DNA from: Anaeramoeba flamelloides
Taxonomy: Eukaryota > Metamonada > Anaeramoebidae
Length of the DNA: 64,000 nt
Reading direction: 5' to 3'
Assembly (NCBI GenBank): GCA_027625915.1
Contig: JANTQA010000032.1
Span: 124,001 to 188,000 of the forward strand
Shown here: one piece after another, positions 39,340 through 50,600 of the stretch
Layout: each line of letters starts with the position of its first letter
Numbering within the stretch: the stretch's first letter is position 1
Made by a program: the position numbers and the translations under genes
Notes under the pieces: generated by a model
Told to the model about the DNA's origin: nothing
Database searches by the model: none
The model's input: only the letters and a program-made list of their open reading frames with translations

Positions 39340-39871
39340 AAACCCCAATTCAAAATTTTTAACACACCAAAATTCGATTTGTGAAAAAAAAAACTTATTT
39401 AATCAATTCAAGAAGATTTACCAAATTAGAACCATTCACTAATTGAAATTTTAACACCTTTTTATAAAATAAAATACTCACAAAACAATAAATAAATAAT
39501 TATCAATACAAATAAATCAAGGGTGTGTTAAAAATTTTGGAGAGAGCAAAACAAAAAAATACATTAGTAAATTTGTTAAAATTCTATTAGGATTATTGAT
39601 CGATCAAATGGTTAGATATTACCAACTAATTTTATTTGAGTTCTTCTATTTGGAACAACTTGGCTTTAACCTAATATCAATCTTTGAAAAAAATTGATAA
39701 TCGAACGAAGCAAATTACGTAATTCAAACAATGAAATGAAAACAAAAACGAAAAGATGAAAAAAATGATTTTTCATTTTTTTACAAAAAATCAAAATTAT
39801 CTCCAATTTCAATGAAATTGTATTATTGTGATTGTTTGTAACGTTTTAGCTGTGTGGAAAATTTTGAATTT

Positions 39872-39880
<9 letters not shown>
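39340..39880. repeat. Inverted partner of the 5185-5775 repeat
   Basis: Reverse complement of the first copy over about 540 bases, with the internal CAAAATTTTTAACACACC-bounded miniature element at 39351-39541. It ends next to a TA microsatellite. Confidence 0.55.
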
Positions 39881-39907
<27 letters not shown>

Positions 39908-41625
39908 ATTAAATTCCATCGAAAAAATTTTCATTGTATATCCTTAGCAAGATAAAATAGGGTTTTTACACCATATTCAAATTTTTATTGATCCATAAAA
40001 GGTAGAAATTTCTATCTGGTATATCTCAGATTCGTTTTTTAGATAGAACTTTTAAATAAATTTAGATAATTTAGATAGTCATTGTTTTATGGTTGAAAAT
40101 TCTGAAAAAAATACATTTTATTACAGTCGGTTTCAAATTTAAGGTACAAACTTTCAACAAAATTTAATGCATATAAAAATCTCAAATTAAGGCACAAAAA
40201 ATTTAGAATTATTTTTATTACAAATTATTTTACTAGAATCTGAATTTTATGCATTAATTTGAAATTTTTATTGTACCTTAATTTTCACTGAAGTTTATGC
40301 CTTAAAAGTGGAACTGGATGTAAATCAAAAAAAAAAATGAAAATTGATTTATTTTTTACATTAAAAGGTCAAACTTAAGGGAAAACCAAAAAATATCTCA
40401 TTTGATGTTTGAGTTTTTTAAAATCAAAGAGATTTTCCTTTTTAAATAGAAGCGAAACTCAAAATTCTTTAAAAAAAAACAGTTCATCTTATTTTCCCTT
40501 ATTATATTTGAAAAAGAATAACATCTATTGAAAAATAAAATAGAACAAAATTACAATTCAACTTTTCAAAAAAAGTACTCAGGATCCAATAATAATATAT
40601 AATCTTTGTAAACCCCTATTGTAAAATAAAAATCATTTTATTATTTTCAAGAGTGCTTACCCATTAAATATTCAAAGGAATTGAATATATTAAACAACCA
40701 AATATGACGTTGGTGTCTGTTAGTTCAATTTTAAAAAAAGAAATTATCATAATAGCCTAACAAATTTAAAAATTTTTCCCTTAAAATAAAGCCAATTTTA
40801 AAGAGATAATTTGATAACTAAAAAACAATCAACAAATTACGAAAAATTGAAATAAATTTCCTTCCCAATTTATAATTGATTGAAAAGATCAAGGAATTAA
40901 ACTTTAAAATTGATTTGGGCATGAGAGATCCCATTTGATCATGATTTAGATTTTGTATCGGAATGCGAAAAAAAAAAGCTCAAGTTTTTTTTTGAAACAA
41001 GGGCTCTATACTCCAGACACAGCTTTTTATGGTCACTGAAGGAAAATTTAAACTATTTGCCGACAAAAAGAGGTTATTGTTTTTATTACCTTTTAAGAAT
41101 TAGGAATTTTATGATTAATTTGTTTCCTTTGGAATTTGATTATTTTGTAAAAAAGCTGAATGAAAATTTTTTCCCTTAATTTGGTAACAGATAGCAACCA
41201 TCTGGTTTCTGCTCTAAGTCACCTATTTTGTTTCTGAATTAAGGTTTAAAGTTAATTTTCAATTTCACAAAAATTATTGAAACAAAAGTAATATGAGAGA
41301 AACAACCAATTAAGTTCTTGTCTAATTCTTGTGAAAAGATCCAATTTAAATATTTCCATTAAGTCGTAAGACCAATAACCACAAAAAATAAATTTTACGT
41401 CGTAGAAAAGAATAATTATGATTTTAATTTCGACAGGCGTATTAGGACTAAATTTCTTTTATATTCTCAAATCTAAACAACACCAAAGAAAACCCCTTTT
41501 TTTAAAGTGTTTTTTTTAACTATCAAAAATTACAAGTCTCTTTTTTCTAATAATTTAGCACTTTTTTCAACCATTTTTTTATTTTTTTTTTTTTTTTTTT
41601 TATCCCAACGCTCTTTTCTTTTGGA

Positions 41626-44600
41626 ATGAGTGAAACAAAACAAGAAAAAAGCAAACCAATCCAATTAAACAAATCTTTTGGTAAACCTTTTTGGTCTTCT
41701 TCTATTTCACCAAAAACTCAAGATCTGCTATTTGACTATCGACCCAGTTCTGCACCACCTGATTTAGATAAACAAGTTAGTCTTTTTTTTTTTTTTTATT
41801 GGTTTTTTTTTTTTTTTATGTTCCTTGTTCTTTCCAAATCGAAGCACTTTCTGTTTAGAATCGCACCGTGCTTTACAAACTGTTTCTTTTTAATTATTTA
41901 AATATTCCGAAATCTTTTTTTTAATTTTTTATGTTACTTCTTTACTTTCGAACAAAATATGAATGTTGTTTTTGGTAAATAAAGAAAAAACCAATTGTAA
42001 AATCTCCACCACGCATTTCTCATCAAGAAAAGGACCTTTTTTTGAAAAAGTCTCTTTTCCCAATGAACCTTTCAACAAATTCAAAACACAAGAAAGACCA
42101 CCCCTCGTCAAACCGATTAAACACCCAAAATAAAAGTAACAATTTTTTTTAATTTTCAAAAAAAAAAATTTTTCTTTGAGTTACCTTTCTTGATTTTTTT
42201 CCTCCCAAAAAAAAAATTCTCCAAAAACCAAAAATCAAAATTATTTTCAGGCACCTTTCTTTTCAGATTATTTTTTCAAATGTTAAACTGGTAGGCTTAA
42301 CAATAAAAACATTTCAAATACAAGACTAGCGATCAAATGGTCTTCAAAAACGAACTGTCAAAAAGATACCTTATTCATGTTATTTTATAATTAATAAATG
42401 AAAATTTTTATTTCAATTTAGCAAAATATTTTACAAATAATTCTTAGTTCAAGAAAAAACCACACAAAAGATCTTGGCAAAACCAATTAGAAATGGTATT
42501 TTTTGAAATTTAGTTAATCTTTCCTTATTGAGATTTGAGAGAAAATTTTAATTCGATAAATTTGATTTTCTTTGTAATAAAAACAAATTGAAATTTTGGC
42601 TCTTTTAAAGCAATGTCTAACCTTCCAAATTTCCCTTCTATCCACATATCTGTTTGAGTTTTACGTTTTGTTGAGTCTTGAGAAAAAAAATTACGTCTTT
42701 GATTTCTGAAAATGTCTTTAATTATTTTAAAAGTAAATCATTTTTTCAAAGTTCAAAGACTTCTTTCGATCATTCATTCAAACTAAACTTCGACACATGT
42801 ACAAAAAAACGGCACTAAACTTCCTTTTAACATGAAATAAATATTGTGGGACGAAAAATGAATTTCAAATCAAAATTAAAGGAAAAATTAAATTTGAAAA
42901 CCGTTCAGTTGAATTAATTCCTAATCAAGGAAATATCTTTAAATCGGATCTTTTACAATCCAAAATAGTTTCCAAAAACAAGTTATAAAAAAGATATTTG
43001 TTGTTACAATTAAAACTCTATCTTGAAAATTAATCAACCATTCGGGAAAAAAAGTGAAAAACAGTTTTTAATTGGGAACCTTAAGAGAACCTGAAAACAA
43101 AAAGTAAAACCAAGAAACAAATTAACTTGAAAGAACAATCCATTGTATTATTTTCAATCAAATCAACAAAAAAAATTTACCATTCTCGAAAAAAATTGTC
43201 CAAGAGGTTTTAATTGTATGATGATGGTGAATTGGAAAATTTTTCATAATCGATCAATCAAAGAAAAACCCATAAAAAAAGATAGTATTAAAAAAAACTA
43301 TTATTGTGTTTAATCCTCAATTTTTTCTTTACTCATTGGTTTTTTCTTTCATTCAATTATTTTTTTACTTATTGTCCACTGATCAATGAAGATACTGTTA
43401 TTTTGCAATTAATAAATGAAAATTTTTATTTCAATTTCCAAAATGAAACACTTAATTATTACTGCTAAAATCAAATTAGCAGAGTAAAAATTTTGTCTTA
43501 GAGTTCAAGAAGAAAGTTTCATTTATTGTCTAAAAAATATCATTTCTAAAAGATGTTGAAAAGATCTTTGCGTTTTTCTTCAACTTATAAACTGGAAAAA
43601 TATTTTGGGAACTTGAAATAAAAATTTTCATTTTTTAATGGCAAAATAATAGTATACGAAACTGGAACCCACCAAACTGTATTAATACCTATTTTTAAAA
43701 TCTTGAATCCAATTTCAAATGAATAGGAAAATGCCTAGCATCAAAAAATCCAAAAAATTCAATTTTTACAATATTTACAATTAAATCTCAAATTTAGAAA
43801 ATTTAACATGCTTAAATTTTGGTTTTATGTGTTGTTTTGAATTCTATTTTGATGACAATAATCAATCCAATTTTTGGATTTGGTTTTATGGGGCATTTTA
43901 TCAATTATTTTTTGATTAAGTGCTAAAGAGTTTGATTTGATATCAATCAATCTGATATATGGATAAAAGGTTTAAAAATCAAATTTTCTACAAAAAAGAT
44001 GTAATAAATATGTATTTCAGAACAAAACAATGAAAGAATATTTTTTTTAAATTTTTGATAATAAACCAACTCTTAAATTAACTGTTTTTATCAATTCTAA
44101 ATTTATTGAATATCCGAAATATTTCAAAAAAAAAAACATTATCATCTTAATAATTAATTAATATATATATATATATATATATAATTAATATCCCAAAAGA
44201 TAGGAAACAACTAAGCAATACTTCACTTGATCTGTTAGTAAAAGATCTTCAAAAAACAGATAATGAACAAAAAAATAAACTGAATCTTTGGAAATCTTTT
44301 CCAAAACGCAATAATTCAAGTCCTAATTTATCACCATTTAATCTAAACTCAGGTTTAAATACAAATAATACATTTGAGCCGATTAACAATCAAACAAACC
44401 AAGAAAACACAACAACTAACGAAAATCAAAAAAAGAATCATAATAAGGATAACGATAATGATAATTACAAGGATAAAGATGAAAAAGTAACAAATCAGAA
44501 ATTAAATCGAAATATACCAATTCCAAATCATTCTTTACTAGGCACATTAACACAATCAAAATCTCGAGCAAAGAGTCCACTTGGCCAATCTTCCTTGACA

Positions 44601-47600
44601 TCTTTAAATTTGGAATTCAATGAATTAAATTTAAGAAATCAAAAGAAAAACAAAAAGCAAATCAACAATACCAATATTAAAGAGAAGGAGAATAATGCCA
44701 AAAGCACAAACACAAGTACAAATGATCCAAATAAAAACAAGCAAGGATTTAATAAAAATTATTATCAAAATAAGAATTCTTTACAATCACTTAAAAGATC
44801 AAATTCTTTATCTTCCGTGATGGGTAAAAAAAAAAGTTCAACAACTGTATTTGAATTCAAAAAAAGTACTTTATTAAATAAACAAAATTCTGATTTTTTA
44901 GTCTTTCCAAATTTTGAAATGCAAACACAGCAAATACCACATTCCCATAGTTTTGGTGAATTTCCAAATTTAAAGAAATCAGTATTTAAAGAAAACATCA
45001 CCAAAACAAATAAACATTTATTTCAAAAATCCGATTTGGGCTATAGTTCTCATTCAAATTCAAACACAAATTCAGGATATCGATCTGGATCAGGATCTGA
45101 TTCGGATTATGAAACGACGTTCAAATATAATAATGAATTTAATTCAGAAAAGCAATTGAATGGGCTCAACCAAGGCAAAAAGATAAACTTCCAAAGAACA
45201 GAAGAACAAGAGCAATTGCAAAGAAATAGCAAAATTCAATCCCAATCATTACCCCAAACACAATTCCAAGTACCCTTTCAAAATATAAAGCAAGATCCAA
45301 TACAACAGCCATTTCGTAACAATATGAGAACAGATCTATCAAGTTCTTTAGATAACCAATATTCGTATTATCAAAATAATATCAAGAATTCTGAAAAGCC
45401 AATGTATCGATCCAACGTTCAAACTTCCTATATGTATAACAATTATAGCACTTATTCAAATGGAAACGAATACCCAATGAACAATATGCAATATACAAAT
45501 GAATACTATTCCCCGTACTATTCCCAATATGAAATGGATCCCAATTATATGTATAATAACCAAAATAATTATAATAATCTCGGCAGCAACAACAACAGCA
45601 ACAGCAACAACAGCAACAACAGCAGCCAAAATAATAATATTCACAACCAACAACAATATAATTCCTCAAACCATCAACAATATCTAAATAATAACATCAA
45701 AAAATATAACAATAATCATAATTATCATCACCAGAATCGTAATCATAACAATCATTATCATCCCTTTCATAATAACAACCAACAAAAATCAAGATCATCA
45801 TTTTTAGATTCCTTTAAAAATAGAAAAATAAATACAAAAAATTACCAATTAAGTGAAATAATCGAATATATCCCTGAACTATGCAAAGACCAATTCGGAT
45901 CAAGGTTTATACAACAAAAATTACAATACGCGACAGAAAAAGAAAAAGATCAAGTTTTAAAAAAAATCGGATTTATTGCAATTAGTTTAATTAAGCATGT
46001 TTTTGGTAATTATGTAATTCAAAAATTTTTTGAATATGGTAAGTTATTTTTTTTTTTTTCTTTTCTTTCTTAACTTTATATTAAAATACTCCTTATAGTG
46101 ACAAAAAATTCCATTTTGAAATCAAACAAAAAAAGAAAAAATTAAATTTATTGAAAATAAATTCGCTGTGAAAATACAAGAGTACTTTGATTGTATTTTT
46201 TATGATGGAAATGAGAATGTTGAAATTCAATAATCGATCAGAAATGTTTTTTTTTTTTTTTTTTTTTAATAATCTGTTTTCTGTTTTAATTTTTTACAAA
46301 TTAATTTTCAGAAAAAATACTTTAATAAATTGAGTTTTGTTTTAAAATTATTGTTGAGTGATAGAATTTTAAAGGTTTAATTATTTTGTAAAATTACCCA
46401 AAAAAGCTTAGTTGTGGATTTATTTTAAAATTCATGAAAATAACCATTTGTCCTGTAATCATTACAATTTTTTTTTTAGATATTTTGTTAATTAAATATT
46501 TTGTTCTATTTGGAAATTGTTATTTAAAAAAAAAGTCACCAGCAAAGCAACGAAAAAAGAATTCAGAAAATAAACCTTCAGGTAAATCTAATTGAATCTA
46601 ACTTGATTTTAATTTTGAAAAGAATAGATTTAAAATATGTTACCTTTTCCATTTTATAACTGTTTTTTCAAGAGTAAAGTTTAAATTGAAATCTCAAGAA
46701 CAAACTTCTTTCAATCGGATCTCAATCTTTTGTTTATTATAAAACCAAAGGATAATAAATATCGATTACTGTTCCAAAAGGGCTGAAAAAAAAAAGAGGA
46801 GAAATACAAAGGAGAATTTTCGTGTCTACAAAAATAAACTAGATTCCAAAAATTTGGACACAGTTTAAACAGTGGAAATAACAACAATACTGCATTTTAA
46901 ATTCAATTTGGAAAGAATTTTGATTTTACAAACAATTTCATTTTTTGTCTTTTTTGTTTTGTTTTCATTTCCTTATTTGCAGTTACGTAATCTGTTTCGT
47001 TAGATCTCAAAATTTTTTTTCAATGGTTGATAGAATGTTAGTGTTGAGTTTGTTAAATTGGAAAATAACATACAATTGGTAGATGGTATCTTATCATTTG
47101 ATCGATCAACAATTGTTGGTAAAATTTCAACAAATTTACCAATGCATTTTTTGTTCTGCTCTCGTTTCATTATTTTGGACACACCTGTTTTTATTTTTGA
47201 GTTTTATATTTTTTTCTTTTATTTGGGTTAAAATGATTACTTATTAAAACATTAATACTGGGTAACTTAAATATAGTTTTATATTAGGTTTGGAAAAATA
47301 CAATAAATTGGGTTTTATTTTACTTATTATTGATTTTGGGTGTGTCCAAATTTTTGGAACGGGGTTTAAAATAGCAAATGTGAAATCTCTGGAATCCTTT
47401 ATTGATATCTTGTCAAATTTATCTGAACCTTCCTATTCAAAATCAAAGCGAAATTGCCTTTGAAATTTTAATTTATATTTTTGAGAAAATTAAACAAAAT
47501 CCAATCCTAAATTAACTTGAATCCAGAAAACTGAATTTGAAAAAGCATGAAGATCGGCAAAACTTCGTATTTAACAAATGTTTGGGAGGAGTTGAAAAAA

Positions 47601-50600
47601 AGAAAAAAAAATAATTTTTAAAAACAAAAATCTCTTGTTTAGCTTTGAACAAGTTTGAGTTAAGGTTACCTTGACAAACCAAACTTTTAAAATAAAAAAA
47701 AAAAACAAGATCTTGAAAGATCATTCTAAAAAGTAAAAGAGAATTCAGAATATTTCCATTCCTTTTCAAATCACAGAAACGACAGAAATCACAGAAATCA
47801 CAGCAAACATTTTATGAACTTTTTTGATTTTTATTATTCACCAGAGTCAATCCAATCAATTTAGTGTTTCATCAATCCTAAATTAGTGATATAAGTTGTA
47901 TGAAAAATGATAAACATTGAAATTATCATCAACTATAAGATATTGGGTTTGTAAATAAATTAATTTACAAGAAAGAGTTTCAATAGGGATAAAAAATATC
48001 GCGTTTTCATACTTTATAAAATATAAATTTTTTAAACCAAAAATACTTGTTTATTGTTAAAAAGAAAATTAAAATCAATTTTTTTTAAGAAGATAAAGAA
48101 GAATCAAGTTCAGAGATAAAAGTCTTTAATCCTTTTTGGAAAAAAAATTAAAAAAAAAAAAAATAAAAAAAAAAAAAATTAAATTTTTTGGTGCTTATAA
48201 GTTTTATATATTCCAAAATATTGAACAGAAAGAATCCAAAAACTTTAAAAAAGAAGAATTGAATTAGTTTAAAAATGAATCATTGAATAAAAAAAAAATA
48301 TTATTTTCATTTTTTTTTATATTCGATAATATATTACAGAAGTAGATCAAATATTAAAAATTAAAATTTTAACTTTGAATGAAAAAAACACAAAATTTAA
48401 TAATCGAAATTATTTTTAATAATGCTTTTATGAAGAATAAACTATTAATAATTATTTGGTTATTATTATTTTGGAAAACTATCTTATTGAAAACTAGCAG
48501 ATTTATTAAATTTTGATAAAAAAAATTAAAATTTAATTTGAAATTTCCTTTTAAAATTAAACAAAAAATGCATAATAATTTGGAAGGAATAAAAAAAATT
48601 TCCTGCCAGTTATATTAAATTGGAAATGAAAAATATTTTTAAATAATATATAGATAAAGAAAAACATCTTTAACGTCTCAAAATTTAAATTAATTTTGTT
48701 AATTTTAATTTTTTTTTTTTTTTTATTATTGAAGAGAGGTAATTAAACAAAATTACCTCATGTTTGCCGTTAGGTTTTCCAGAATTTAAAAGAATGGAGT
48801 AAAATCTTTGATTTTTCTCTATTCTTTTGAATTCTGGAAAACCTAGGCACTTTCCGTTAGGTTTTTTTTAATCTCAGAAATAAAACGAAAATTTCTTAAA
48901 TTAAATTTTTATTTTAAAAATTAAAAAAAACCTATGCACTCTACAGCAATCTTCTATACGGCACTATCCTGAAAATCTAAATTTATTTTGATTTTTTTAT
49001 CCTAATTCCAATGTAGGCAAGATTTCAGCTCATAGGATAGCTTTTCTTTAAAAAATGAAAAGAAAATAATTTTATTTCTAAACAAAAGACAAGAAAAAGA
49101 GAAAGAAAAAGAAATGAAAGAAAAAAAAAGAGATTAGATTTATTGGTAAGGGTTAAGTGCTCAGGAGCTCTTAATCTGTTAAAGAGAGAGTTTTGAAGTT
49201 ACTAAATTTGTGACTCCTAATTCAAAGAGTAGTCAAAAGAACCTTTTAATTACAGTCAAATGAAAGAGAGTCAAAAAATAAATAAAAAAAAGTAAATATT
49301 TGATTGAAAAGTTTTTTTTGCAACCAACTATTGAATGGGTTGGTAGTTATTTCCTTTTATTTGAATTTTTTTGGATCGCCATAATAATTTGTTTAAATAA
49401 CGAGATCTAAATATTTGAACAACTATAGATCAAATGAAATAGGCTACTTTATTAAATTTAAAATTAGAACTTTATAGATAAGATCCACATCTTTAAAGTG
49501 CTGGTTTTTAAGAATAAGAATTCACTACAAGGAAAATTTTTTCAAAAAAAAATCTCTAAATTTTGTATTTTTGAAATACACTCATATAATAAACATTATT
49601 AAACATAACAATTTTCAATGAGGTTTACAACTTTAATAGATATTAATAGGAATTGAAAAAAAAATGAAATTTTTCAGTAATATTTTTTTCATTTTTAATT
49701 GTAAAATTTTTGAATTTTTTAATTGACTTACTGGAGAGATAATTTTCAAGTATTTTTTTAATGGTCTAAAAGGAAACATATTTTTCAATTTTAAAATAGC
49801 ACAAAATATTTCAATCAAAAGATATCGCTAAATTAAATTGAAAAACTGATTTTTTATCTGTTTTTGGTATATTTTTTATCATTTTCTTTTTTTCCATGTT
49901 TGAGTTTTTATATACGTTCCCGGTTATTTTCGGCAAATTGCTTTAACATATATTCGTTTTTCAATATTAATGTTCAATCAAAAATTATTTCATTTCAACT
50001 TTTTCCAATAAAAAAATACCCTGAAAATAGGTGTTTTTTTCAAAAGTCGGTATTTTTGAAAAGGGGGGTATTCAGATTTTCATGAGTTTAATAGCTATCC
50101 TTTTTTTATTACATAAAATTATGATAACTTTGAAAAAATAATTTATAAAAGAAGTATAACTGAAATCCAATGTATAGTTTAGGCTAACTTTAATTTTCGG
50201 TATTTAAATTTTCCTTGTAGTGTTGGTTTGCGAAATTTTTTTTTTTTTTTTTTTTAAGTTTCCCAAATCTTGTTTTAGCAAAAACCCAGTTCAAGTAACC
50301 GACTCAACAGCAAAAAGCCAACCAAAGTAATGACTTGTCAGATTGTGTGGAAAGTTTGATTTGGTTCACTTCGGTTCGGTTTCAAATTGCATCAGTTGGA
50401 TTCAGTTCTCTTCAGTTTCATAAGTCCAGTTCAATTCGTTTAAAATCTGGACAAAGCAACAAAGTGAGTACAAGATCTAATCATGAACAAGTCTATCAAT
50501 TCTTATAATGATTTTTTATTCCATTTACCTTTCCCAAACACCTAAAAAAACAACAAAAAGAGTAGGAACTCAAACAACTTAAAAAGGGAAATTTGGAAAA

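Larger units (their letters stand above)
34830..41625. other. Spacer between divergent ankyrin-BTB and PUF genes
   Basis: Contains the 5' flanks of two genes transcribed away from each other, one foldback element, the repeat family at 37590-38560 and the 39340-39880 repeat. No open frame shows recognisable protein; those present are Phe/Lys/Asn-rich chance frames. T-rich DNA with a 20-base T run lies about 35 bases before the PUF ATG. Confidence 0.5.

Noticed and set aside
41929-42159. Minus-strand 76-codon frame that looks protein-like
   Set aside because: It is the shadow of PUF exon 2 (41985-42135), which joins both neighbours in phase.
45382-45669. Minus-strand frame with a long Cys run, and other frames over the same bases
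   Set aside because: It is the antisense of the Asn/Ser codon repeats in PUF exon 3.
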